From an uncultured Phycisphaerae bacterium (GTDB lineage Bacteria > Planctomycetota > Phycisphaerae > UBA1845 > PWPN01), in assembly GCA_938005315.1 (NCBI GenBank), contig CALLOB010000039.1, forward strand, positions 1-54,535: 54,535 bases of DNA, written 5' to 3'. The position numbers were made by a program, and so were the translations under genes. Shown piece by piece: positions 46,877-54,535 of this stretch; the first letter of the stretch is position 1; every line of letters starts with the position of its first letter. Below the pieces are notes generated by a model, which was given only the letters and a program-made list of their open reading frames with translations, made no database searches and was not told the DNA's origin.

Positions 46877-49398
46877 CCGCGGAAAGTGCTTCCGAACGCC
46901 AAGGTGTTCTCGAGGTGGCCCTGGCCGGGTGCCTTCACGACATCGGCAAGCTCCTGCAGCGCTCCGGCATCGAGCTTTCCGGCGACGACAAAGCCGCGGC
47001 GGAAATCCTTTGCCCCGGCAGTGGCGGTTACCCGTCCCACCGGCACGTGCTGTGGACGAACAGCTTCATCGAGCGGTACCTCGACTGGCTGCCGTCCGGC
47101 CTCGACTGGAAGAGAATCAACGGCCTGGCCTCCTGCCACCACCGGCCTTTGACGGCCGAGCACTGGATCATCGCCGAGGCCGACCGCATCGCCAGCGGCC
47201 ACGACCGACGCGAGGCTGATCAGGATCTCGAGACGCGTTTCCGCGAGGTCCCGCTGCACAGCATTCTGACCGCCTTGAAACTGCCCCCCGGCGGCCGGCC
47301 CGGTCCGGACGGACCGGCCGCGCCACCCTGGTATCCGCCGGACCACGACTTCGCCGCCTCGCCGACGCCCCGTTCCGACCCGCCCGTGCCCGACCTGACG
47401 GCCGCTTACCGCGCGGTCGCCGACAGCCTGACCGCCCATGCACGGGCCTGGAGAAACGTGCCGGTCGCGCTGGCGGGCGCCTGCGCATGGGAGCTGTCCC
47501 GCCGCTTCTGCGCCATGACCACGGCTACAGCCGCTCCCAGGGATGATCCGGATGTCAGCCTCCACGACCACGCCGTCCTCACCGCGGCCTTCGCCGCCGC
47601 CCTGTATCGCTACCACCGGCAGACCGGCACGCTGGATGAGCAGGCCGTGCGCGATCGCAGCATCCGCGCCTACCGCATCGTGGCCGGCGACGTCAGCGGC
47701 ATCCAGGACTTCATCTTCGCCCCGCCGCCGGAGGGCTGCCGCAAGGGCATGGCCCGCATGTTCCGGGCCCGGTCGTTCTACATCTCCATGCTCACCCGGG
47801 CCGCGACCATCGAGCTGCTGGAGGCCGCCGGCCTGCCCTGCTTCAATCGTGTGATCGATGCCGGCGGCCGGTTCATCCTCCTGGTGGACGCGAGCCCGGC
47901 CACGCTGGACGCCCTGCGGCAGGCTCTCGCCCGGCTGCAGGCCTGGCTGGTCCGGCAGCATTACGGCGCGCTGCGGCTCAACATCGACTTCGAGCTGACC
48001 TGCAGCGGCGGGGATTTCGACCGCGGCGTCTTCGCCGGGCTTTACGGCCGCATCCAGGCCGCTCCCGAGGCCGCCCGGGCCCGCCAGCTGGCCGCCTGGC
48101 TGCAGTCCGACGGCCGCTGGAACGAGGATGCCCAGGTCCTGCGCGACGCCAACCCCAAGCGGGACCTGGAGAAGGCCGCCGACCTGTATCGCCAGCTGGG
48201 CAAACAGCTGCCGCGCGCCGCTCATGTCGCCCTCTTTCGCGGCAACGCCCCAACGGAGGGCCTCCTCGGCGCCACATCCAGGATCAGGCTCTTCGACCTC
48301 GAGCTCGAGCTGCTGGCGGAGCCCGATCCGGCCCTGCAGGCCGGGAATCTCGTCGAGCTCTTCGTCGTCGGCGGGCAGGAGGATCCCTCGCCGACATCCT
48401 GGATCCCGCGGCTGCCGCTGGCCAACTACGTCCCCCGCCAGAACCGGGAGGATGTGCACCGGCTTCGCGACCGCCTCGACGCCGAGAGCGCCGGGGATGA
48501 CGACGAGGAGGAGGATCGCATTGCCGAGGGGCACCCCGCCACCTTCGCCCAGCTGGCCCACCTGGCCGAAGGAGCGCCCATGATCGCGGTGCTCAAGGCC
48601 GATGTCGATCGCCTGGGCATGCTGTTCTCCCAAGGCTTGGGCGACCGGGCGAGTTTCGGACGCATCGCCACCCTCAGCCGCATGCTCGACGGCTTCTTCA
48701 AGGAGTTCCTCCCGGCCCGGTTCGCCGACGGCGACGGCGCGTATCGTCACGTCTACACCGTCTTCGCCGGCGGCGACGACCTCATGCTCGTCGGGCCCTG
48801 GAACGTGATGATGCACCTGGCCGCCGACCTGCAGCGCTGGTTCCGCGACTTCGCCTGCGGCAATCCCGACGTCCACCTCTCCGCCGGCCTGGTCTTCGGC
48901 AAACCACGCACGCCGATCACCTCGCTGGGCCGCCTGGCTGAGGAGCAGCTCGACCTGGCCAAGGACGGCGGCCGCAACCTCATCGCCGTCCTGGGCGAGT
49001 GCTACGAGTGGGACCAGTACAAGCAGGCCCTGGAAAAGGGCCGTCTGCTGGCCGAGCTCGGCCAACGCACCGGGACGCGCGAGGGCGCCGTCGCCCGCGG
49101 CTTCCTCTACCAGCTCCTTCAGATCGGCCGGTGCATCCGCCACATCGAGCGGCTGGAACGCGAGGGCAAGCGCGTCCCGTTCTCCTATCTCGCGTGGCGC
49201 AGCCATCTGGCTTACGACTTCCAGCGCAACGTCCGCGACCGGATCGACCTCGATCGGGCCGATACGGCGGCGTCTGAGGCGATCAAGTGGCTCGAGGGCC
49301 TGCTGGGGCTCACCGTTCCCCGGGACCGCGCGGGCGAACGGATCCTCCAGCTGGCCGCAACCTATGCTCTCTATTCCAACAGAGGAGGTGCACGGTGA
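46873..49398 (+). CDS. csm1: Type III-A CRISPR effector Cas10/Csm1
   Basis: Large subunit, 841 residues. N-terminal HD nuclease: His22-Asp23 in GCLHDIGKLLQR with a second His pair in LASCHHRPL; two palm domains; the cyclase GGDD at 633-636 in VFAGGDDLML; the D4-like C-terminal helical part (KWLEGLLGLTVPRDRAGERILQLAATYALYS). Family members cut DNA near target RNA and turn ATP into cyclic oligoadenylates on target binding. Both motifs are intact. An acidic run DDDEEED near residue 542 lies in a linker before the second palm. Starts inside the cas6 stop (ATGA) and ends overlapping csm2. Confidence 0.95.
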   Translation: MTAESASERQGVLEVALAGCLHDIGKLLQRSGIELSGDDKAAAEILCPGSGGYPSHRHVLWTNSFIERYLDWLPSGLDWKRINGLASCHHRPLTAEHWIIAEADRIASGHDRREADQDLETRFREVPLHSILTALKLPPGGRPGPDGPAAPPWYPPDHDFAASPTPRSDPPVPDLTAAYRAVADSLTAHARAWRNVPVALAGACAWELSRRFCAMTTATAAPRDDPDVSLHDHAVLTAAFAAALYRYHRQTGTLDEQAVRDRSIRAYRIVAGDVSGIQDFIFAPPPEGCRKGMARMFRARSFYISMLTRAATIELLEAAGLPCFNRVIDAGGRFILLVDASPATLDALRQALARLQAWLVRQHYGALRLNIDFELTCSGGDFDRGVFAGLYGRIQAAPEAARARQLAAWLQSDGRWNEDAQVLRDANPKRDLEKAADLYRQLGKQLPRAAHVALFRGNAPTEGLLGATSRIRLFDLELELLAEPDPALQAGNLVELFVVGGQEDPSPTSWIPRLPLANYVPRQNREDVHRLRDRLDAESAGDDDEEEDRIAEGHPATFAQLAHLAEGAPMIAVLKADVDRLGMLFSQGLGDRASFGRIATLSRMLDGFFKEFLPARFADGDGAYRHVYTVFAGGDDLMLVGPWNVMMHLAADLQRWFRDFACGNPDVHLSAGLVFGKPRTPITSLGRLAEEQLDLAKDGGRNLIAVLGECYEWDQYKQALEKGRLLAELGQRTGTREGAVARGFLYQLLQIGRCIRHIERLEREGKRVPFSYLAWRSHLAYDFQRNVRDRIDLDRADTAASEAIKWLEGLLGLTVPRDRAGERILQLAATYALYSNRGGAR

Positions 49399-49865
49399 AT
49401 CAGGGACAGAAACACGGAGGCGGAGGGAGCCATTCCCGCGGCTCGGGAGCAGCCTCGACCCAGACGGCTTCGGCCCCGCCGCTGTTCGACCCGGCCAAAC
49501 CCCGGGCCGAACTGGTCGACACGCTCGCGGAGGAGCAGGCCTGCCGTTTTCCCGACGGCCCGGATCGGCTCAACTCGTCGCAACTGCGGCGTTTCTTCGG
49601 AGAGGTCAAGGACCTGCTCAAACGGCTCGACGCCGGCCGGGACTACAAGACCGAGATCGAGCCGATGTTCAAGATGCTCCGCAGCAAGGCCAGCTATGCC
49701 TACCGCAACGGGCAGAACAACAAGATCCCCGAGGCTTTCCACGAGTTCATCAAAAACGGCGTCAACAAAGTGACCGACGAGGAGCAGTTCCGGCTGTTCG
49801 TGCAGCACTTCGAGGCGGTGGTCGGTTTTCTCTACGGCACAAGAAAGGTGAGCAGCAAGTCATGA
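49395..49865 (+). CDS. csm2: Type III-A CRISPR small subunit Csm2
   Basis: About 156 residues; the small subunit forms the inner filament along crRNA with Csm3. Csm2 signatures: LNSSQLRRFFGEVKDLLKRLDAG, the helix FKMLRSKASYAYRNGQNNKIPEAFHEFIKN (within it, lysine/arginine contacts), and the end FRLFVQHFEAVVGFLY. Start is GTG at 49395, overlapping the cas10 stop, with GAGGAGG upstream. The first 30 residues are Gly/Ser-rich and disordered, an extension beyond typical family length of about 120-140. Confidence 0.92.
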   Translation: MNQGQKHGGGGSHSRGSGAASTQTASAPPLFDPAKPRAELVDTLAEEQACRFPDGPDRLNSSQLRRFFGEVKDLLKRLDAGRDYKTEIEPMFKMLRSKASYAYRNGQNNKIPEAFHEFIKNGVNKVTDEEQFRLFVQHFEAVVGFLYGTRKVSSKS

Positions 49866-50563
49866 GCGAGAACAACTGGAAACTCATTCGGCAGCGGCGG
49901 ATCACCGGGCAGATCAAGGTTGTCACCGGCCTGCGCGTCGGGGCCAGCCAGGACACCATGGAGATCAGCGGCCTGGACAACCCGATCATCCGTAACCCGG
50001 CCAGCGGCAACCCCTACATCCCCGGATCGTCGCTGAAAGGCAAAATGCGCTCCCTGATGGAGTGGTATCTGGGCAAACTGGATCCGCAGGGCAGGCCCTA
50101 CACCTCCTCCGACCTCAACTGCCCCATCACCCGCGTCTTCGGCGGCCCGGCCTCCCAGCACATCAAAATGGGGCCCACCCGTCTGCTGGTCCGCGATGCG
50201 ATCCTCTCGGATAAGTCCCGCAAGGATTTCGAAAGCGGCCGGCCCATCACCGAGGTCAAGCACGAGAACTCCATCAACCGGTTGACCGCCATGGCCAACC
50301 CCCGCCCCATGGAGCGGGTCGTCCCCGGCGTCACCTTCGATCTGGAGATCGTCTATCGCGTGCTGGACACCGGCGACGGCGGCGCCACCGACGAGCGTTA
50401 CTTCGACGAGGTCGTGCTCACCGCGCTGGCGCTGGTCCAGGCCGACTGCCTGGGCTCGGCCGGCAGCCGCGGCTGCGGGAAGGTGGAGTTCCATCTGAAG
50501 GACGAGTCCGGCAAGGAGATCCCCCTCCCTGCACTGGACGCAACACAGGCGAAAGCGGGATGA
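49862..50563 (+). CDS. csm3: Type III-A CRISPR backbone RNase Csm3
   Basis: A RAMP protein of 233 residues forming the crRNA backbone and cutting target RNA at six-base steps. Asp39, in ISGLDNPIIRNP, is at the catalytic position of Csm3; it is followed by NPYIPGSSLKGKMRSLMEW, and the C-terminal glycine-rich GSAGSRGCGKVEF. Start ATG overlaps the csm2 stop (ATGA). Overlaps csm4 by four bases. Length normal. Confidence 0.95.
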   Translation: MSENNWKLIRQRRITGQIKVVTGLRVGASQDTMEISGLDNPIIRNPASGNPYIPGSSLKGKMRSLMEWYLGKLDPQGRPYTSSDLNCPITRVFGGPASQHIKMGPTRLLVRDAILSDKSRKDFESGRPITEVKHENSINRLTAMANPRPMERVVPGVTFDLEIVYRVLDTGDGGATDERYFDEVVLTALALVQADCLGSAGSRGCGKVEFHLKDESGKEIPLPALDATQAKAG

Positions 50564-51573
50564 ACACCTACCGACTGACACTCACGCTCCGCGGGCCGCT
50601 GGGCACGCCCCTGTCGGCCGATACCCTCTGGGGTCACGTCTGCTGGGGCCTGTGCTATCACGAAGGCCCGGCCGCCGTGGAGGAATTCATCGCCCGTTCC
50701 GCCGATCCCCCGTCGGACGGCCCGCCGCTGGTCATCAGCGATCCACTGCCGGCCGGCCATCTGCCGCGTCCGTGCCTGCCGCCGATGACGCCGCAGGCCC
50801 GCCGGGCCCTGCAACAGGAGATGGACGCCCGCCGGAACTCCTCCGACGAGACCGGTTGGCACGACAAGCTCAAGAAGGCCGGCAAACGCCCTTGTCTGCC
50901 GCTGCAGGTCTTCGCCGGGCTCATCGACGACCTCTCACAGGAAAAGTGGACCCGGGCGGCGCTGCAGCTCAACGGCGACGGCGGCCTGCCGAAGCTCGTC
51001 ACCGTCCCCGTGGCCCACAACGCCATCAACCGGCTCACCAACCACACGCTGGCCGAGGGCGGGCTCTTCTTCCAGGAGGAGATCTTCCCCGCCAAACCGG
51101 TGGACTACGACCTGTGGATCCGCTCCGGCCTGTCGGCCGAGCGCGTCCGCGAGCTGATCGCCTGGGGACTCGAGGGCGGCTACGGCCGGGACGCCGGCAC
51201 CGGCAAGGGCCACATCGAGGTCGGCGGCATCGAAACCCGCGATCTTCCCGCGGCCGGGAGCCCCAACGCCCTCATGACCCTCGGCCCCTGCGCCCCGGCC
51301 GCCGGCGACCCGACCCGCGGTTTCTGGAGCACCACCACCCGCTTCGGCAAGCTCGGCGGCCCCTGGGCGTCCATGGCCGGCGACGACCAGCCCGGCGGAG
51401 CTTTCAAGCACCCCGTCATCTTCCTGGCCACCGGCGCCGTGCTCGCCGGGCCGCCCCGGCCGTACCTGGGCCGCATCGTCCGCGGCGTCCACCCCTCCCG
51501 CGGGGAGGTCGTTCAGTACGGGCTGGCCCTGACCGTCCGGGTCCGTTGTCCCGAGCTTCAGGAGGTGCGCTGA
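50560..51573 (+). CDS. csm4: Type III-A CRISPR RAMP protein Csm4
   Basis: A 337-residue RAMP that caps the 5' handle end of crRNA and binds Cas10. N-terminal PLGTPLSADTLWGHVCWGL, the central RLTNHTLAEGGLFFQEE, and the glycine-rich GLEGGYGRDAGTGKGHIEV (loop) are diagnostic; the C-terminal GDPTRGFWSTTTRFGKLGGPWA matches Csm4. ATG overlaps the csm3 stop (ATGA). Slightly longer than average from Pro/Ala insertions. Confidence 0.92.
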   Translation: MNTYRLTLTLRGPLGTPLSADTLWGHVCWGLCYHEGPAAVEEFIARSADPPSDGPPLVISDPLPAGHLPRPCLPPMTPQARRALQQEMDARRNSSDETGWHDKLKKAGKRPCLPLQVFAGLIDDLSQEKWTRAALQLNGDGGLPKLVTVPVAHNAINRLTNHTLAEGGLFFQEEIFPAKPVDYDLWIRSGLSAERVRELIAWGLEGGYGRDAGTGKGHIEVGGIETRDLPAAGSPNALMTLGPCAPAAGDPTRGFWSTTTRFGKLGGPWASMAGDDQPGGAFKHPVIFLATGAVLAGPPRPYLGRIVRGVHPSRGEVVQYGLALTVRVRCPELQEVR

Positions 51574-52694
51574 TGCCCACGTACCGCTACACCCTGACGA
51601 TGCTCTCCCCCGTCCACATCGGCAGCGGCGAGGAACTCGAACCCAGCGAGTACGTCGTCTCCGAGAAGAACGGCCAGTACGTCGTCGACGTCCTGGATCT
51701 GCCGGCCTTCCTGGCCTCGATGACGCCCGAGCTGCGGCGCAAGTTTGACTTCGCCGTCTCCGGCAGCGCGCTGCATCCCCTGCGCAGCTTCATCCGCGAA
51801 CACTGCCGGCCCGGGCAGTTCCGCCGCTACTGGTGCTCGACCAGCTGCGAGTTTTATGAGCGTTATCGCAAGGGCCTGCAGGACGACAGGTCGCAGCTGA
51901 TCGTCAACCGCTTCGTCCGCAACCCCGCCAACGGCGTTCCCTATATCCCCGGCTCCAGCCTCAAGGGCTCCATCCGCACCGCCGTGGTCAACCAGGCGGT
52001 TGACAGAGCCGACGCAGGGAAAAGACCAAAGCTGGTTGAAGCCGCCAAAGGCCGAAGCGACCGCGAGTTCGAGCCCACGGCGCTCGATTATCTGAGCGAT
52101 CACAAGCCGCCCGAAATCCGCGCCGACCCCTTCCGGGCCGTCAAAATCAGCGACGCGCCTCTGCCCTCGGACGCCATCAGCATCGATCCGACGCAGATCT
52201 TCAAACCCGGCGTGCGGGACGGGGCCGGCGATCCTGGAAAGATCCAGATGTATCACGAGATGACCTTCTCGGCCCTGGACGACCAGGAGGTCACCGCCTC
52301 CGGCACGATCGCCATCGACGAACGCCTGGCCCGCACGCCCGTCAACGACGGCCGCTGGCCCTTCAAGCACTGCGTCTCGCAAGCGATCAACATTGAATTC
52401 CTCCTGCAGGCCTGCCGGGTTTTCTACCACGACCGTCTGAAGGCCGAGCATGAGCAATTCTACGCAAAGAACGGCCGGACCGCAGAGGCTGCGCAGAAGC
52501 TCCTGAAAATGGCCGAAGAGATGAAAGGCCACCAGGCCCTGGTGCGGCTGGGCCGGTTCAGCCACTTCGAGTGCGTGACGGTCAAGGGTTTCGCCCGCAA
52601 ACCCCCGAGAGGGGCCGGCACAACGCGCACGCTGGCTGCCGGCGAGCTGCCGATGGGCTGGGCGCGACTGACCGTCGAGGGGATCGGCCGCTAG
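51573..52694 (+). CDS. csm5: Type III-A CRISPR RAMP protein Csm5
   Basis: A 373-residue RAMP at the 3' end of crRNA. Starts YTLTMLSPVHIGSGEELEPSEYV; the RAMP loop VPYIPGSSLKGSIRTAV, and C-terminal LVRLGRFSHFECVTVKG, are diagnostic. Needed for crRNA maturation in known systems. Its ATG overlaps the csm4 stop by one base (TGATG). Last gene of the effector module; cas1 starts 284 bases later. Confidence 0.93.
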   Translation: MPTYRYTLTMLSPVHIGSGEELEPSEYVVSEKNGQYVVDVLDLPAFLASMTPELRRKFDFAVSGSALHPLRSFIREHCRPGQFRRYWCSTSCEFYERYRKGLQDDRSQLIVNRFVRNPANGVPYIPGSSLKGSIRTAVVNQAVDRADAGKRPKLVEAAKGRSDREFEPTALDYLSDHKPPEIRADPFRAVKISDAPLPSDAISIDPTQIFKPGVRDGAGDPGKIQMYHEMTFSALDDQEVTASGTIAIDERLARTPVNDGRWPFKHCVSQAINIEFLLQACRVFYHDRLKAEHEQFYAKNGRTAEAAQKLLKMAEEMKGHQALVRLGRFSHFECVTVKGFARKPPRGAGTTRTLAAGELPMGWARLTVEGIGR

Positions 52695-52826
52695 CCCCGG
52701 GCCGCGCCGACGGCCGCCGGCGGAAATCAGGCCGGAATCGTCCGGCCGCTCTTTGACAAGTAAAGACTCAGGCTTCAGGGGCGATCCGGACCGCGCCCCG
52801 CGGCAACGGCCCGCGAATCGCCGTAG

Positions 52827-52848
52827 CGGCCGGCGCCGCCGCCGGCCG
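52827..52848. terminator. Perfect GC hairpin between csm5 and cas1
   Basis: CGGCCGGCG (52827-52835) and CGCCGGCCG (52840-52848) pair perfectly around a four-base loop. It may end or weaken the effector transcript before cas1. No T-run. A TTGACA at 52753-52758 in the same 284-base gap has no -10 partner. Nothing else is recognised there. Confidence 0.4.
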
Positions 52849-52978
52849 TCGCCACTTGCCACTGCCTGCTCTGCATTCCCGACTTCCGGCGTCGTGCTTG
52901 CCGTTTCTCACTTCCTTTTGGCCGCCCCTGCCCCCCGACGCGCGCTGCGGATGTATCGCCGTTACGAGGGTTCGATCG

Positions 52979-53965
52979 ATGCCATTCGTTTACCTCACCG
53001 AACAGGGGGCGGAAATCGCGCGTCACGGGCAGTCGCTGGAGGTCCGCGCCGAGGGCCGCAAGCTGGCCGACATGGAGATCCACCATGTTCAGGGCCTGTG
53101 CGTCTTCGGCTGGGCGCGTCTGACCCTCCCGGCCATGGAGCTGCTGCTGAGCCGCCGGGTGGGGACCGCCTTTCTGACCATGGACGGCCGGCTCAAGGGC
53201 TTTCTGATGCCGCCGCGGCCGCACAACGTCCGCGCCCGGCTCCGGCAGTACGAGGAGAGCCGCGATCCCCAGGCCCGCCTGCGATGGGCCCGGCTCCTGG
53301 TGGAGGCCAAGCTCCGCAACGCCGCCGAGGTGCTCCGCCGCCACGGCTACAACCATCCTGAAAGCGGCCTGGCCGGGCAGGCCGGGGAGGTCCTGGCCGC
53401 CGCGGACCGGGTCCGCGAGGCCGCCGACCTGGCCTCGCTGCGGGGCATCGAGGGCTACGGGACGCGCGCCTACTTCGGCGGGCTGGGGCGGATGTGTCTG
53501 GGGGATCTGGCCTTCGAGGGCCGTTCCACCCGGCCGCCGCGCGACCCCTTCAACGCCATCCTGTCCTTCGGCTACGTGCTGCTGGGCAACGAGCTTCAGG
53601 CCCTGCTGGAGGCCGCCGGACTGGAGCCTTACGTGGGCTTCTACCACGAGAACGCCGACGGCCGGCCGTCGCTGGCCCTGGATGTGCTGGAGCAGTTCCG
53701 CCACCCGGTGGTGGACCGCTTCTGCCTGACGCTGAACAACCGCCGGATGCTCACCGCCGCGGACTTCGCGGCCGGGCCCGACGGCGGGTACCGGCTCAAG
53801 CCCGGGGCCCTGAAGCTGTTCCTGGCCGAGTACGACAAGTGGATGCGCACCTCGCCGCGTCAGCAGCGGCCTTCGCCGCGCGAGGAGATTCGTGCCCAGG
53901 TCGAGCAGGTGGTCGGCGCGCTGCGCGACGGGAAGCCCTACGCGCCGTATTTTTTCGAGAGCTGA
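52979..53965 (+). CDS. cas1: CRISPR integrase Cas1
   Basis: A 328-residue metal-dependent integrase inserting new spacers next to the leader. Catalytic residues: Glu158 in LRGIEGYGTRAYF, His223 in GFYHEN, Asp235 in LALDVLEQFRHPVVDR. The MPFVYLTEQGAEI start and HHVQGLCVFG are family-like. ATG at 52979 follows GAGGG by eight bases; the frame runs further upstream without family likeness. Cas2 begins five bases after the stop, so the two are coupled and probably form a separate adaptation transcript. Confidence 0.95.
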   Translation: MPFVYLTEQGAEIARHGQSLEVRAEGRKLADMEIHHVQGLCVFGWARLTLPAMELLLSRRVGTAFLTMDGRLKGFLMPPRPHNVRARLRQYEESRDPQARLRWARLLVEAKLRNAAEVLRRHGYNHPESGLAGQAGEVLAAADRVREAADLASLRGIEGYGTRAYFGGLGRMCLGDLAFEGRSTRPPRDPFNAILSFGYVLLGNELQALLEAAGLEPYVGFYHENADGRPSLALDVLEQFRHPVVDRFCLTLNNRRMLTAADFAAGPDGGYRLKPGALKLFLAEYDKWMRTSPRQQRPSPREEIRAQVEQVVGALRDGKPYAPYFFES

Positions 53966-53969
53966 TGCC

Positions 53970-54245
53970 ATGTTCGTGCTCATCGCCTACGACATTCCCG
54001 ACACCCGCCGGCGCACGCGCGTGGCACGGATCCTTGACGACGTGGGCACGCGCGTGCAATACTCGGTGTTCGAGGGCCGGATGGAGGAGACCGAGCTGGC
54101 GGCCACCGTGGCCCGGCTGAAGCGCACCATCCGCCCCGACGAGGACAAGGTGCGGATCTACCGGATCTGTGCCGGCTGCCTGAAAATGGCCCAGATCCTT
54201 GGAGAAGGTGCCCTGGTGGACGTGCCGGAGGTCGTGGTCCTGTAA
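53970..54245 (+). CDS. cas2: CRISPR adaptation protein Cas2
   Basis: A 91-residue ferredoxin-fold partner of Cas1. MFVLIAYDIPDTRRRTRVARIL carries the conserved Asp8, followed by GTRVQYSVFEGRM and DKVRIYRIC, a clear Cas2 pattern. The ATG at 53970 is preceded by the cas1 stop; an out-of-frame ATG at 53965 is not used. It ends at a TAA, and the leader and array follow. Confidence 0.95.
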   Translation: MFVLIAYDIPDTRRRTRVARILDDVGTRVQYSVFEGRMEETELAATVARLKRTIRPDEDKVRIYRICAGCLKMAQILGEGALVDVPEVVVL

Positions 54246-54444
54246 AATCGTTCTCTGCGCGGCCCGAGCCGGTCCGGTAAACGCGGGAGTCACAGATTCG
54301 TCGTAAATCCCCGTCGGGCGGGGGTTTGCCGGCCCCCGCCCGCGCCGGGAGAGTCCGAAAACCGGCAGGTGGGCCATGAATGAAAGGAGGATACAGATTT
54401 CCGGCCTGCAACCTCGGCGGCCGAAAGAGGATCCGACCGCCGGA
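54246..54444 (+). promoter_or_regulatory. CRISPR leader with perfect hairpin
   Basis: The 199 bases between cas2 and the first repeat, in the expected leader position. Contains a perfect ten-base hairpin CGGGCGGGGG (54315-54324) and CCCCCGCCCG (54333-54342) with an eight-base loop. No clear -35/-10 pair was found. Confidence 0.7.
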
Positions 54445-54535
54445 GTTCAGAACCGACCCTGATGAAAAAGGGATCGAGACCTGCGCACGATGCGCCGCGC
54501 GCAGTGCGAAAGTGGGGAGGGTTCAGAACCGACCC
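54445..54535 (+). CRISPR. Start of CRISPR array (first repeat, first spacer, partial second repeat)
   Basis: A repeat begins GTTCAGAACCGACCC at 54445 and the same 15 bases recur at 54521-54535, where the window ends; the period is 76. The repeat is inferred to be 36 bases (54445-54480), ending ATCGAGAC, which fits the eight-base 5' handle of type III crRNA (compare ATTGAAAC). The spacer (54481-54520) is then 40 bases. Central bases ACCC...GGGAT can pair. Array length is unknown. Transcription is in the cas direction. Confidence 0.9.

Noticed and set aside
46603-49206. Minus-strand open frame of 867 codons over cas10
   Set aside because: Shadow of cas10 with composition typical of antisense GC-rich DNA; no family likeness.
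52753-52758. TTGACA between csm5 and cas1 as a cas1 promoter
   Set aside because: No acceptable -10 box at 15-19 bases downstream.
54384-54393. AAAGGAGG in the leader as a ribosome site for a small gene
   Set aside because: No start codon at a suitable distance and no open frame reaching beyond the first repeat.

Overview
This window is a GC-rich chromosomal segment from a Planctomycetota bacterium, most likely near the Phycisphaerae. That placement rests on a secreted protein ending in a dockerin-like GDFDGD repeat, a membrane protein carrying a C-x2-C-GYNL zinc ribbon, the secreted ADP-ribosylglycohydrolase-like lipoprotein, and TonB/outer-membrane proteins showing a diderm envelope. It is inference; no rRNA or tRNA gene was found. 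Genes lie on both strands in short operons separated by intergenic regions with readable promoters.

Layout. 1-10 kb: a signalling cluster: TonB-dependent receptor and orphan periplasmic binding protein (minus), a HAMP-PAS sensor without kinase and a CHASE hybrid histidine kinase (plus), and a GAF-PP2C phosphatase (minus). 10-15 kb: Fe-S/zinc-type YkgJ protein, zinc-ribbon membrane protein, a DUF1015/O-methyltransferase pair, and rsmG. 15-21 kb: exported ADP-ribosylglycohydrolase-like lipoprotein, glyQS, a secreted GH-A-like protein with PKD and dockerin-like ends, and a small membrane protein. 21-33 kb: clpX, a leuC without leuD beside it, a LigD-phosphoesterase-like protein, TPR lipoprotein, 5-formyl-THF cyclo-ligase, rarA, mutL, typA. 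33-40 kb: a minus-strand run of outer-membrane barrel, lipoprotein, FecR protein and CHASE2 adenylate cyclase. 40-45.5 kb: dnaK, ACT protein, zinc peptidase, dual-specificity phosphatase, PilZ protein and an anchored coiled-coil protein. 45.9-54.5 kb: a complete type III-A CRISPR-Cas locus (cas6-cas10-csm2-csm3-csm4-csm5-cas1-cas2), leader and the first repeat-spacer unit, cut by the window end.

Two layers are not explained by gene annotation. First, four near-consensus sigma-54 (-24/-12) promoters, each with exact GG-N10-GC spacing, lie 60-120 nt upstream of dnaK, the zinc peptidase-phosphatase pair, the coiled-coil/PilZ pair and the ADP-ribosylglycohydrolase-like lipoprotein; three have an inverted repeat upstream. 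Second, a dispersed repeat of about 270-330 bp occurs in two intergenic regions 9 kb apart, built from GGGACGCG...CGCGTCCC palindromes.

In the CRISPR locus the effector genes are nearly all joined by overlapping stop/start codons, so the complex is probably made from one message. A TTGACA-headed promoter overlapped by a GTTAAG-N7-CTTAAC inverted repeat lies just before cas6. Cas10 keeps both the HD and GGDD motifs, predicting DNase and cyclic-oligoadenylate synthesis, but no Csm6-type effector is present in the window.
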